From contig NZ_JABBFX010000001.1 in assembly GCF_012927085.1 (NCBI RefSeq), positions 1,488,001-1,552,000 of the forward strand: DNA of 64,000 bases. Direction: 5' to 3'. The position numbers and the translations under genes are program-made. The notes beneath the pieces were generated by a model. The model saw only the letters and a list, made by a program, of their open reading frames with translations. It was not told the origin of the DNA and searched no databases. Source of the stretch: Ramlibacter agri (GTDB lineage: Bacteria > Pseudomonadota > Gammaproteobacteria > Burkholderiales > Burkholderiaceae_C). Below, in pieces: positions 29,025 to 38,761 of the stretch. Each line of letters opens with the position of its first letter. The first letter of the stretch is position 1.

Positions 29025-30299
29025 ATGCAGCGTCGATTCACCCTCCAGGCCCTCGTGGCCGCCACCGCGCTGGCCGCCGCCGGCATGCCGGCCTTCGCGG
29101 CGGATGACACCATCAAGGTCGGCATCCTCCACAGCCTGTCCGGCACCATGGCCATCTCGGAAACCGTGTTGAAGGACACGGCCCTGATGGCCATCGACGA
29201 GATCAACGCCAAGGGTGGCGTCCTGGGCAAGAAGCTGGAACCGGTGGTCGTCGACCCCGCCTCCAACTGGCCGCTGTTCGCCGAGAAGACCAAGCAGCTG
29301 CTGACCCAGGACAAGGTGGCCGTCATCTTCGGCTGCTGGACCTCGGTGTCGCGCAAGTCGGTGCTGCCGGTGGTGGAGGAACTGAACGGCCTGCTGTTCT
29401 ACCCGGTGCAGTACGAGGGTGAAGAGCTGTCGAAGAACGTGTTCTACACCGGCGCCGCGCCCAACCAGCAGGCCATCCCCGCCGTCGAATACCTGATGTC
29501 CAAGGAAGGCGGCGGTGCCAAGCGCTTCGTGCTCCTGGGCACCGACTACGTGTACCCGCGCACCACCAACAAGATCCTGCGCGCCTTCCTGAAGTCCAAG
29601 GGCATCCCCGAGTCGGACATCATGGAGGAGTACACGCCCTTCGGCCACAGCGACTACCAGACGATCATCGGCAAGATCAAGAAGTTCTCCAGCGAAGGCA
29701 AGAAGACCGCGGTGATCTCCACGATCAACGGCGACTCCAACGTGCCCTTCTACAAGGAGCTGGGCAACGCCGGCCTGAAGGCCAAGGACGTGCCGGTGGT
29801 GGCCTTCTCGGTGGGCGAGGAAGAACTGCGCGGCGTCGACACCAAGCCGCTGGTGGGCCACCTGGCCGCCTGGAACTACTTCATGTCGGTGAAGAACCCG
29901 ACCAACGCGGACTTCATCGCCAAGTGGTCGGCCTACGCCAAGGCCAAGAACATCCCCGGCCACAAGGACAAGCCGCTGACCAACGACCCGATGGAAGCCA
30001 CCTACATCGGCGTGCACATGTGGGCGCAGGCGGTGGAAAAGGCCAAGTCCACCGACACCGACAAGGTGATCGCGGCGATGGCCGGCCAGACCTTCAAGGC
30101 GCCCTCGGGCTTCACGGCCACCATGGACCCGAAGAACCACCACCTGCACAAGCCGGTGTTCATCGGCGAAGTGAAGTCCGACGGCCAGTTCAACATCGTC
30201 TGGAAGACGCCGGGCCCGGTGAAGGCCAAGCCGTGGTCGCCGTACATCGAAGGCAACGACAAGAAGAAGGACGAGCCGGACGGCAAGTCGAAGGTGTAA
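29025..30299 (+). CDS. urtA: Urea ABC transporter substrate-binding protein UrtA
   Basis: 424-residue periplasmic receptor for urea (type I fold, livJ-like). The signal peptide MQRRFTLQALVAATALAAAG is cut near AFAADDT. UrtA-specific segments are VGILHSLSGTMAISETVLKD, IFGCWTSVSRKSVLPVVEE, LLFYPVQYEGEE and VFYTGAAPNQQ. The C-terminal lysine-rich tail (NDKKKDEPDGKSKV) is longer than usual. AGGAG precedes the ATG. First gene of urtABCDE; such operons are normally nitrogen-controlled, but I could not identify a convincing sigma-54 promoter upstream. Confidence 0.98.
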   Translation: MQRRFTLQALVAATALAAAGMPAFAADDTIKVGILHSLSGTMAISETVLKDTALMAIDEINAKGGVLGKKLEPVVVDPASNWPLFAEKTKQLLTQDKVAVIFGCWTSVSRKSVLPVVEELNGLLFYPVQYEGEELSKNVFYTGAAPNQQAIPAVEYLMSKEGGGAKRFVLLGTDYVYPRTTNKILRAFLKSKGIPESDIMEEYTPFGHSDYQTIIGKIKKFSSEGKKTAVISTINGDSNVPFYKELGNAGLKAKDVPVVAFSVGEEELRGVDTKPLVGHLAAWNYFMSVKNPTNADFIAKWSAYAKAKNIPGHKDKPLTNDPMEATYIGVHMWAQAVEKAKSTDTDKVIAAMAGQTFKAPSGFTATMDPKNHHLHKPVFIGEVKSDGQFNIVWKTPGPVKAKPWSPYIEGNDKKKDEPDGKSKV

Positions 30300-30306
30300 A
30301 GGCCCA

Positions 30307-30362
30307 CCCCGAAGCGGCCCGCGGCCGCCTCCCCTTCCAGGGGGCGGCGCGGCCGCTTGGGG
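30307..30362 (+). terminator. Strong stem-loop between urtA and urtB
   Basis: A long GC-rich hairpin: left arm from CCCCGAAGCGGCC (30307) to GCCTCCCC (30334), loop TTCCAG, right arm GGGGGCGGCGCGG... to TTGGGG (30362). No T tract follows. A hairpin directly after a binding-protein gene commonly lowers expression of the membrane genes relative to the receptor by attenuation or mRNA processing. Confidence 0.65.
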
Positions 30363-30412
30363 CGGCCCGGCGCGGCGCGCCCCCGCGCGCACCTCGCGTA
30401 TCGAAAGAATTC

Positions 30413-31981
30413 ATGCTTCGGCAACTCATCTTCCTGTTGGCGCTTTCCTGGTCAACTGCCCACGCCCTCACCGCCGACGAAGCGAAGGCCATCGCCATCG
30501 GCGAGTCCGACGCCCGCATCGAGGCGCTGGGCAAGGCGGTGGAGCACGCCGACGACAAGACGGCGGCATTCATCCAGGCCCTGTCCGATGAAGCGGTCAA
30601 GGCCACGCCGGCCGGCCAGGTCTTCATCGTCCGTGACGGCCAGGGCAGCGATCCCGTCAGCGGCGCTGCCGCCGCAGTGCCCGCCGACGCCGACGACGTC
30701 GTCATCAACAACCGCATGCGCGGCGAGCTCGATACGGCGCTCGCGGCGTTGAAGCTCTTTTCGAAAGACGCGAAGCTGCGCGCGGCGGCCGTCGCCGAAC
30801 TGCAGAAAGAGCCCGACGAGTCGCGGCTGCCGCTGATCGAGAAGGCCTACGCCGCCGAAACCGACGCGGCCATCAAGGAAAGGCTGGGCCTGGTGCGCGC
30901 CGCCGCGCTCCTGGGCAGCAGCGACAAGGGCAAGCGCCTGCAAGCGGCGCAAGCGCTCGCGGCCAGCAAGAGCCCGGCCACGCGCAGCCTGCTGCTGCAA
31001 AGAATCGGCGAAGAGACCGACGCGGAAGTGAAGGCCGCACTGCAGCTGTCGCTGCGCGGCGTGGAGGCTTCGCTTGCCTGGAGCGAGCGCGCCGCCGCCG
31101 TCTTCTCCGGCATCAGCCTGGGCTCCATCCTGCTGCTGGTCGCCCTGGGCCTCGCCATCACCTACGGCCTGATGGGCGTGATCAACATGGCGCACGGCGA
31201 GCTGATGATGATCGGCGCTTACGCCACCTACGTCGTGCAGGGCGTGTTCCGCAAGTACCTGCCGGGCGCCTTCGACTGGTACCTGGTGGCGGCGGTGCCG
31301 GTGGCCTTCATGGCATCCGCTTTGATGGGTGCGATCCTGGAGCGCGGCGTCATCCGCTTCCTTTATGGCCGGCCGCTGGAAACGCTGCTGGCCACCTGGG
31401 GCATCAGCCTGATGCTGATGCAGCTGGTGCGCTCGACCTTCGGCGCGCAGAACGTCGGCGTCGAGAACCCCAGCTGGATGAGCGGCGGCCTGGTGCTGGG
31501 CAACCTGCAGCTGCCCTGGAACCGCATCGTCATCATCCTCTTCGCCTTCGCGGTGCTGGCCGGCATGTCCTTGCTGATCGCGCGAACACGGCTCGGGCTG
31601 TTCGTGCGCGGCGTCACGCAGAACCGGCCGATCGCGTCCTGCATGGGCGTGAACACGGCGCGCGTGGACACCTATGCCTTCGCGCTCGGTTCCGGCATCG
31701 CCGGCCTCGCGGGCTGCGCCTTGAGCCAGGTCGGCAACGTCGGGCCCGACCTGGGGCAGGCCTACATCGTCGACTCCTTCATGGTGGTGGTGCTCGGTGG
31801 CGTGGGGCAACTGGCCGGCACCGTGTATGCGGCGCTGGGCCTGGGCATCCTGAACAAGTTCATCGAAGGCTGGGCCGGCGCCGTGCTGGCCAAGATCGCG
31901 GTGCTGGTCTTCATCGTGGTCTTCATCCAGAAGCGGCCGCAAGGGCTGTTCGCGGTGAAGGGGAGGAGTGCGGAGGCATGA
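30413..31981 (+). CDS. urtB: Urea ABC transporter permease UrtB
   Basis: 522 residues. A signal peptide (FLLALSWSTAHA) and a periplasmic-looking alpha-helical repeat region (about 20-215, with recurring LFSKDAKLRAAAVAELQKEP-type units) precede a LivH-type permease domain. That domain starts at ISLGSILLLVALGLAITYGL and includes GVINMAHGELMMIGAYATY. The long N-terminal extension is normal for UrtB and absent from LivH. ATG 30413 was chosen for the signal peptide; the frame is open upstream as a shadow of urtA. The stop overlaps urtC (ATGA). Confidence 0.97.
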   Translation: MLRQLIFLLALSWSTAHALTADEAKAIAIGESDARIEALGKAVEHADDKTAAFIQALSDEAVKATPAGQVFIVRDGQGSDPVSGAAAAVPADADDVVINNRMRGELDTALAALKLFSKDAKLRAAAVAELQKEPDESRLPLIEKAYAAETDAAIKERLGLVRAAALLGSSDKGKRLQAAQALAASKSPATRSLLLQRIGEETDAEVKAALQLSLRGVEASLAWSERAAAVFSGISLGSILLLVALGLAITYGLMGVINMAHGELMMIGAYATYVVQGVFRKYLPGAFDWYLVAAVPVAFMASALMGAILERGVIRFLYGRPLETLLATWGISLMLMQLVRSTFGAQNVGVENPSWMSGGLVLGNLQLPWNRIVIILFAFAVLAGMSLLIARTRLGLFVRGVTQNRPIASCMGVNTARVDTYAFALGSGIAGLAGCALSQVGNVGPDLGQAYIVDSFMVVVLGGVGQLAGTVYAALGLGILNKFIEGWAGAVLAKIAVLVFIVVFIQKRPQGLFAVKGRSAEA

Positions 31982-33128
31982 GTGCAGTTCTGGATGATGT
32001 GGTGATTGCGCCGGTGGCGCGTGCGTCTTCGATCGACGCGCGAAAGCCAGCCAAGCATCCCTTGTTGACAAAAACCGGCTGGACCGCCTTCCTCCTCGCC
32101 CTGGTCGCCGTCTGTGCGCTCGCGCCGGTGCTGAACCTCGTGGTGCCGGCGTCCAGCGCCTTCCACATGAGCGACTACGCCGTCGCCCTGGTCGGCAAGA
32201 TCATGTGCTACGCCATCTGCGCGCTGGCCATGGACCTGATCTGGGGCTACACCGGCATCCTGTCGCTGGGGCACGGCCTGTTCTTCGCGCTGGGCGGCTA
32301 CGCGATGGGCATGTACCTGATGCGGCAGATCGGCCGCGACGGCAACTACCACAGCGACCTGCCGGACTTCATGGTGTTCCTGGACTGGAAGACCTTGCCC
32401 TGGCACTGGTCCCTGTCCGGCAGCTTCCTCGCCACCTGCCTCCTGATCGTGGCCGTGCCGGCCGTGGTCGCCTTCGTGTTCGGCTACTTCGCCTTCCGCT
32501 CGCGCATCAAGGGCGTGTACTTCTCGATCATCACGCAGGCGCTCACCTTCGCGGCGATGCTGCTGTTCTTCCGCAACGAGACCGGCTTCGGCGGCAACAA
32601 CGGCTTCACCGACTTCAAGCGGATCGCGGGCATCGCCATCGCCACGCCGCAGATGCGCATGTTCCTGTTCGTGCTGACCGGCTGCACCTTGCTGGGCTTC
32701 TTCCTGCTGGCGCGCTTCCTGGTGGCCAGCAAGTTCGGGCGGGTGCTGCAGGCGATCCGCGACGCCGAGTCGCGCGTCATGTTCTCCGGTTACAACCCCA
32801 TCGGCTTCAAGCTGGCGATCTGGACGCTGTCGGCCGTGATGTGCGGCGTGGCCGGCGCGCTGTACGTGCCGCAGGTGGGCATCATCAACCCGGGCGAGAT
32901 GAGCCCGGCGAACTCGATCGAGATCGCCATCTGGGCGGCGGTCGGCGGCCGCGCGACCTTGGTGGGGCCGATCGTCGGCGCCTTCATCGTCAACGGCGCC
33001 AAGAGCTGGCTGACCGTGACCGCACCGGAGTTCTGGCTGTACTTCCTGGGCGCGCTGTTCATCGCCGTCACGCTGTTCCTGCCGGATGGCGTCGTCGGCC
33101 TGGCGAAGAAACTGGGAAGGAAGCGCGT

Positions 33129-33132
<4 letters not shown>
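31978..33132 (+). CDS. urtC: Urea ABC transporter permease UrtC
   Basis: 384-residue LivM-type permease. Landmarks are CYAICALAMDLIWGYTGILSLGHGLFFALGGYAMGMYLMRQIG, typical of UrtC (shown here in two joined motifs: LIWGYTGILSLGHG and FALGGYAMGMYLM), and the transmembrane EAA-like loop RFLVASKFGRVLQAIRDAES. About nine to ten helices. It overlaps both urtB and urtD by 4 nt. With UrtB it forms the membrane channel for urea. Confidence 0.97.
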
Positions 33133-34004
<872 letters not shown>

Positions 34005-34005
34005 G

Positions 34006-34698
34006 ATGCTTCAGATCAACAACATCAACCAGTACTACGGCGGCTCGCACATCCTGCGCGACGTCAGCCTGCAGGCGCAGGTGGGGCAGGTCACCGTGAT
34101 CCTGGGGCGCAACGGCGTGGGCAAGACCACGCTGCTGAAGTCGCTGATGGGCCTGGTGCCGGTGAAGACCGGGTCCGTCCAGTTCGACGGCCGCGACATC
34201 ACGCGCGCCACGCCTTACGAGCGGGCCCGCGCCGGCATCGGCTTCGTGCCGCAGGGACGCAAGATCTTCGCCCGGCTCACGGTGGACGAGAACCTGCGCA
34301 TGGGCCTGGCGACGAAGTCCGGCAGCACGCCGGTGCCGCCGGAGCTGTACGAACTGTTCCCGGTGCTGAAGCAGATGCTGCATCGCCGCGGCGGCGACCT
34401 GTCCGGCGGCCAGCAGCAACAGCTGGCCATTGCGCGCGCGCTCGCCGCCAAGCCCAAGCTGCTGGTGCTGGACGAGCCCACCGAAGGCATCCAGCCCAGC
34501 ATCATCAAGGACATCGGCCGCGTGATCCGCATGCTGGCCGACCGCGGCGACATGGCGATTCTGCTGGTGGAGCAGTACTACGACTTCGCCCGCGAACTGG
34601 CCGACCGCTACCTCGTCATGGAGCGCGGCGAGGTGCTGAAGAGCGGCATCGGCAAGGACATGGAAAGCGACGGCGTGCGCGATATGGTCGCTATCTGA
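34006..34698 (+). CDS. urtE: Urea ABC transporter ATPase UrtE
   Basis: 230-residue LivF-type ATPase, last structural gene of the urea importer. Opening MLQINNINQYYGGSHILRDV, Walker A GRNGVGKTTLLKSLMG (about 35-50), LSGGQQQQLAIARALAAKP signature, Walker B LLVLDEPTEGIQPS, H-loop LLVEQYYDFA. It starts one base after the urtD stop. An imperfect 16-bp palindrome (GTAGGTACGTGCCTAC, 34704-34719) follows the stop and may be a weak terminator or protein site. Confidence 0.97.
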   Translation: MLQINNINQYYGGSHILRDVSLQAQVGQVTVILGRNGVGKTTLLKSLMGLVPVKTGSVQFDGRDITRATPYERARAGIGFVPQGRKIFARLTVDENLRMGLATKSGSTPVPPELYELFPVLKQMLHRRGGDLSGGQQQQLAIARALAAKPKLLVLDEPTEGIQPSIIKDIGRVIRMLADRGDMAILLVEQYYDFARELADRYLVMERGEVLKSGIGKDMESDGVRDMVAI

Positions 34699-34800
34699 TA
34701 CCGGTAGGTACGTGCCTACTGAAGCACACGCCGCCGCCCGGCAGCGCTCCCGAGGACGGTTCCTTATCCTGGAACCAACAAGTTCTGAAGGAGTTCAACC

Positions 34801-34875
34801 ATGCCGGTCATCCTCTGGCTTCTGGGCGTTCCGCTCGTCGTCGTGCTGTTGCTGATGTTCATGCACATCATCTGA
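34801..34875 (+). CDS. 24-residue single-pass membrane microprotein
   Basis: MPVILWLLGVPLVVVLLLMF followed by MHII and a stop. It is a complete ATG-to-TGA frame with a strong ribosome binding site (GAAGGAG, 7 nt spacing). Almost the whole peptide is one hydrophobic helix, so it should sit in the inner membrane. A short inverted repeat GGTTCC/GGAACC (34758-34776) lies upstream and a large hairpin follows at 34904. It starts 102 nt after urtE, so it may be co-transcribed with the urea transporter or have its own promoter. Function unknown; regulatory membrane microproteins of this size are known for other transporters. Confidence 0.65.
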   Translation: MPVILWLLGVPLVVVLLLMFMHII

Positions 34876-34903
34876 CGCCGCGGCCGCCGGTTTGAGGCAG
34901 CAA

Positions 34904-34945
34904 GGGGGCGGATGCTTCTCCCGTTTGGGGAAGGCATCCGCCCCC
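34904..34945 (+). terminator. Strong hairpin after the membrane microprotein gene
   Basis: GGGGGCGGATGC (34904-34915) pairs exactly with GCATCCGCCCCC (34934-34945), with further partial pairing inside and a GTTT loop. There is no U tract, but it is the most stable hairpin in this intergenic region and probably ends the urt transcript before the lipoprotein gene. Confidence 0.65.
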
Positions 34946-35041
34946 GTCTCGCTTCTATCGATGATGCCGGTGCATCCGGAGCCTCCTATGGTGAACGCGC
35001 CCCGCAGAGCCGGGGCAGTCCATCAAGAAGCGAGGTTCCAA

Positions 35042-37072
35042 ATGCAAGAACGATCCCCCTTCCCGCGCTGGCGCGGGGCGCTGGCAGCGGGCGTGCTGGC
35101 AGGGCTGGCCGCCTGCGGTGGCGGTGGTGGCGGCGACACGCCGGCCGACACCGGCGCCAACACGCCGGCGGCACCCCAGGCCACGGACTTCACGCTGTCC
35201 GGCGTCGCCGCCCAGGGCGCTGCCCTGGCCGGCGCGACGGTGCGGGTCTACGACCGCAGCGGCGGCGTCGTCGGCAACACGGTGACGACGGGCACGGACG
35301 GCAGCTACAGGTACGTGGTGCCCGCCAACGCCTTGCCGCCCTTCGTGGTCTCGGCGTCGCTGGACGACCTGGCGTACTTCACGCCCGTGGCCGCGCGCGG
35401 CACGGCCACCGCGAACGTCACCAAGCTCACCAACCTGGTCGCGGTGGCGCTGTCGCCCACCGGCGATCCCTCGGCGCTGGCCTCGCAGGTGGCGGCCGGC
35501 TCGGCCACGGTGACTTCGGATAGCGTCACCAAGGCGGTGGGCGACCTGATGACGGCGCTGCAGCCGCTGGAGCAGAACATCGGCGACAGCACGAACCCGA
35601 TCACCGGCTCCTTCAAGGCAGACGGCACCGGCCACGACCGCCTGCTGGAGGCGCTGTCCGTCGTCGTCAATCCGACCGGCAACGGCGCGAACGTCGTCGT
35701 CACGGTCAAGAGCATGGTGGCCAACGGGGACCAGGCGCCCAGCATCAGCTACGCCAGCGGTTCGACGCCGCCGGCGCTGCCCGCCGCGGTAGCCAAGGCC
35801 TCGCTGCCGCCCGCCAACATGGACGCGCGGGTGCGCGCGCTGATGGCGCAGTGGACCAAGTGCTACGGCCTGCCGCTCGCGCAGCGCGCCAGTGGCAGCA
35901 CCATCGTCGCGGCGGACTGCCTGGCGCTATTCCCGGCCAACGACCCGACCCGCTATCGCTTCAACGGCGCCACGGTCGGGCCCAACGGCGCGTTCAGCGG
36001 GATTTTTTCGGCGAACGGCAACGGCATCGTGTTCGACCGCGGGCAGCTGGAGTTCACCGGCGCCGACGGCCTGATGATCGTCAGCTACCGCGCCAAGTCG
36101 CCGTCCGGCACCACGTCGTTCGGCACGCTGGTCGTCCGCCTCGATGGCGACGTGCTTCACATGGCCGGCAACCAGTACCTGTACGGCTTCGTCGTGTCGC
36201 CGTGGGCCGAGGACCGCGAGTTCATCAACTCGCCGGAGGCCAGCTACCTGAACACCGGCTTCAACCTCAACATCGGCAATGCGCAGGCCAATGGCCAGTC
36301 CGCGTTCGACCACGTGCTGGTGACTTCGCCGACCGGCGTGACCTACACCTTCAAGCCGCGCGCCGGCCTGAGCTACCTCGCGGTGCAATTGCCGGACGGC
36401 TCGCTGTCCAACACCTCGGTCGTCCGCATGGCGGGCCGCTTCGCTGCCGCCTCGACGACGGGAGCGCCCCGCACGCGCGACACGGGCATCTACTGGTCGC
36501 CCGCTCCGGGCGGCGTCGACCGTGACTGGACCAACGCCGAACTGGCCGCCGTCAACAACGTCGGCACCTGGAAGGCCGAGTTCTTCCTGGCCGGCAACAC
36601 CAGCGGCAAGGCGGACGTGGTGCAGTACGCCACCACGCTCGCCCGCGCGGCCACGCTGCTGGAGCTGGCGCAGAAGAAGTTCGCGCAATTCACCGACGCC
36701 TACAAGTCGCAGCTGCTGGCCGCTTCGTCCGCGCTCAGCCACATCGTGCTGAACGCCGGTGCCAGCATCCGCGTCGGCACGGCCGCCGGCGGCGATGGCT
36801 GGATGGTGCCTTCCGGCGCGGTCGACCCGACGCAGGTGCAGGCTTTCGGCCGCATGTCCGAGAGCAGCAGCTCGCGCTGGAACGATTCCCTGGGTGTGAG
36901 CCAGAGCACGCGCGGCGCCACCATCACCTGCTCGCGGCAAAGCAGCGGCGACGCGCATTGCGACTCGAACGGCGGCTATGCGGCTGGCACTGTGTTCGAC
37001 CAGCTGCAGCTGTCGGCCAACGATGCGCGCCAGGAAAACCGCATCAAGTCGATGCAGATGTTCAAGCGCTGA
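35042..37072 (+). CDS. Large lipoprotein, paralogue of the one at 6134-8176
   Basis: 676 residues from ATG 35042 (GCGAGG upstream). Lipoprotein signal GVLAGLAAC is followed by glycines and a short Asp/Thr linker. It shares the full block order of the first copy: FTLSGVAAQGAALAGATVRV with a TDGSY repeat, NVTKLTNLVAVALSPTGDPS, SFKADGTGHDRLLEALSVVV, TPPALPAAVAKASLPP, NDPTRYRFNGATVGPNGAFS, SYLNTGFNLNIGNA, and a closing CSRQSSGDAHC Cys pair. Location is probably membrane-anchored, facing the periplasm or surface. Function unknown; a polysaccharide- or protein-binding surface role is only a guess. Confidence 0.83.
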   Translation: MQERSPFPRWRGALAAGVLAGLAACGGGGGGDTPADTGANTPAAPQATDFTLSGVAAQGAALAGATVRVYDRSGGVVGNTVTTGTDGSYRYVVPANALPPFVVSASLDDLAYFTPVAARGTATANVTKLTNLVAVALSPTGDPSALASQVAAGSATVTSDSVTKAVGDLMTALQPLEQNIGDSTNPITGSFKADGTGHDRLLEALSVVVNPTGNGANVVVTVKSMVANGDQAPSISYASGSTPPALPAAVAKASLPPANMDARVRALMAQWTKCYGLPLAQRASGSTIVAADCLALFPANDPTRYRFNGATVGPNGAFSGIFSANGNGIVFDRGQLEFTGADGLMIVSYRAKSPSGTTSFGTLVVRLDGDVLHMAGNQYLYGFVVSPWAEDREFINSPEASYLNTGFNLNIGNAQANGQSAFDHVLVTSPTGVTYTFKPRAGLSYLAVQLPDGSLSNTSVVRMAGRFAAASTTGAPRTRDTGIYWSPAPGGVDRDWTNAELAAVNNVGTWKAEFFLAGNTSGKADVVQYATTLARAATLLELAQKKFAQFTDAYKSQLLAASSALSHIVLNAGASIRVGTAAGGDGWMVPSGAVDPTQVQAFGRMSESSSSRWNDSLGVSQSTRGATITCSRQSSGDAHCDSNGGYAAGTVFDQLQLSANDARQENRIKSMQMFKR

Positions 37073-37093
37073 GCCAGCGCGGCCAGGCCGGAG

Positions 37094-37375
37094 TCACTCC
37101 GGCTTGGTCCGTTCGGCGGGCGCGGCGCGCTCCGTCGCCACGGTGGGGTCCGCCTCGCTCTTGTCGGTGACGGGGAAGCCGAGCACTTGCTGCGACTGCT
37201 CGTAGTTGCGTCCGGAGGCCGCGCCGCGGTCTCCGGCTTCCGTTTCAGCTGCGACCGGCCCCTGCTCTTCGGCGCCCTGGTTCGCGTAAGGCTGGCGGCC
37301 GCGGCCGCCATCCCAGGTGACCTCGGTGGCCCAGCCATGGGCGGCAGGGCCGCCGCCTTCCTTGCGGTCCGGCAT
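37094..37375 (-). CDS. Small hydrophilic protein, 93 residues
   Basis: Gly/Glu/Ala-rich, with no hydrophobic core, probably disordered. A possibly ordered motif is ATEVTWDGGRGRQPYANQGA near residues 16-35. The start is 5 nt after the stop of the upstream secreted-protein gene, consistent with coupling. A competing plus-strand frame (37187-37384) is shorter and looks like a shadow. Real but unassigned. Confidence 0.5.
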   Translation of the reverse strand: MPDRKEGGGPAAHGWATEVTWDGGRGRQPYANQGAEEQGPVAAETEAGDRGAASGRNYEQSQQVLGFPVTDKSEADPTVATERAAPAERTKPE

Positions 37376-37380
37376 GTCGC

Positions 37381-37803
37381 TTAGCGGTTGCCCATCACCT
37401 GGCCAGCCGGGATGGTGACTTCCGCTTCGCGCAGCAGGCCCCCACCGGCGACGCTGCCTTCGGTGTTGCCGGCGCTCAGGCGGGCCTCGCAGGCGGCCTT
37501 GTCGATGCTGCTCTTGAAGACGTCACAGCGGGCCGAGGCATTGGCCTGCAGGCTGCCCATCGTGGGCAGCAGGCCGCGGCGCTTTTCGGCGGCGGCATTG
37601 CGCGCTTCGCGCAGGCAGGTGGCCTGGTCCTGCTGGGTGTTGCCGCTCAGGCAGGACTGCACTTCATGCTGGTAACTGCCCGTGGAATCGGGCTGGCCGG
37701 AGGCGGCGGTCGCAACCTGGGCGCTGGCGGCGCCGAGGGCCAGCAGGGCGGCCACGCCGAAGGACACGAGGCTCTTGCGCGAGCGGACGTCCGTGGTTTT
37801 CAT
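37381..37803 (-). CDS. Secreted four-cysteine hypothetical protein
   Basis: 140 residues. A signal peptide (RSRKSLVSFGVAALLALGAA) is cut near VATAASG. The mature part contains four Cys in SCLSGNTQQDQATCLREA and ASARCDVFKSSIDKAACEAR, spaced like two helical hairpins tied by disulfides. AAGGAG precedes the ATG. Predicted periplasmic. No family recognised with confidence; the RNAAAEKRRGLL stretch between the Cys pairs is strongly basic. Confidence 0.72.
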   Translation of the reverse strand: MKTTDVRSRKSLVSFGVAALLALGAASAQVATAASGQPDSTGSYQHEVQSCLSGNTQQDQATCLREARNAAAEKRRGLLPTMGSLQANASARCDVFKSSIDKAACEARLSAGNTEGSVAGGGLLREAEVTIPAGQVMGNR

Positions 37804-37933
37804 GGGGGACTCCTTGCATTCAATCGATGCCCGAAGTCTGGCTGGCGCTACGGCCGAGGACTGCCGGAGAGATGCTTCTCCGGCCGTCCCGGCGTCCCTA
37901 TGGCCGGGTAGGACGAGACCTCGCAGCCCCGTT

Positions 37934-38761
37934 TCAAATGGCCCAACCGCGGGGATCGGCGCTATCCACGCCCCACAGGAGCGGCCGCCATGCCCGCCGC
38001 ACGGCCTTCAACAGCTGCAGCGCCGGCTCCACCAACGGCGCCAGCACGCGCACGGCGACCACCTGCGGCCCCGGCGCGGTAGCCCCGGCCGTGGCTTGCG
38101 ACTGCGCATCGATGACGCCGCGGGCCGCCTCCAGCAGCGCTTCGCGCCGCGGCCGCGGGATCTCGCTGCCGGCGCAGAAAAAGAGCGTCGCCAGGCAGCG
38201 GTGGCCGGCCAGGCCCAGCGGCCCATCGAGCAGGCGGCGGTCGTCGGCGGCGATGCGGCCGCGTTCGAGCCACGCGCCCTGCAGCTCCAGGTGCTGCCTC
38301 ACGCTGCCGCGCACGAAAGGCTGCTGCGCCACCGGCAGGCCCAGCGCGGCGATGTCCCAGCCAAGCAGCTCGGCGCCCGGCGCCAGCGTCATCTGCAAGC
38401 GGTTCTGCGCCTCGCAGCCGCTGTAGTACAGCGCTTCCAGCGGCAGCCACTCGAGCCGCGCGCCTTCGGCCAGCTGCAGCTGCACGTCCTGCACCGCCGC
38501 CGCGCCTTCGCTGCGGTAGAAGCGCGAGGCGCCCGGCGTGGTGACCAGCCCATGCGCGCCGGCGGCGACCGTCGCACGCACATCCAGGTGGTCGCCACCT
38601 ACCAGTCCGCCGGGCGGATGCACCAGCACGTTGTGGCAGATGGCGTCACCTTCCGGCCAGAGGCTTTGCAGGATGCGCAGCGGCCCTTCGTGGGCGAAGC
38701 GGGCGACCGTGCGATCGCCCTGCCGCGTGTAATCGAGCCGGAGGCTGGCTTGCCAGCTCAC
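37934..38761 (-). CDS. ureD: Urease accessory protein UreD, outside the urease cluster
   Basis: 275-residue UreD (UreH), the scaffold that docks UreF-UreG on apo-urease. Start is GTG 38761 (VSWQASLRLDYTRQGDRTVA), overlapping the permease stop as GTGA. Family segments are EGPLRILQSLWPEG, HNVLVHPPGGLVGGDHLDV, HGLVTTPGASRFYRS, LEWLPLEALYYSGCEAQNR and GHRCLATLFFCAG. It lies about 24 kb from ureABCEFG and is the last gene of an ABC transporter operon. The urease cluster has no second ureD, so this copy probably serves it. Confidence 0.95.
   Translation of the reverse strand: MSWQASLRLDYTRQGDRTVARFAHEGPLRILQSLWPEGDAICHNVLVHPPGGLVGGDHLDVRATVAAGAHGLVTTPGASRFYRSEGAAAVQDVQLQLAEGARLEWLPLEALYYSGCEAQNRLQMTLAPGAELLGWDIAALGLPVAQQPFVRGSVRQHLELQGAWLERGRIAADDRRLLDGPLGLAGHRCLATLFFCAGSEIPRPRREALLEAARGVIDAQSQATAGATAPGPQVVAVRVLAPLVEPALQLLKAVRRAWRPLLWGVDSADPRGWAI

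Noticed and set aside
37187..37384. Plus-strand 65-codon frame opposite the 93-residue protein
   Set aside because: No ribosome binding site, ends inside the neighbouring minus-strand gene, and looks less protein-like than the coupled minus-strand frame.
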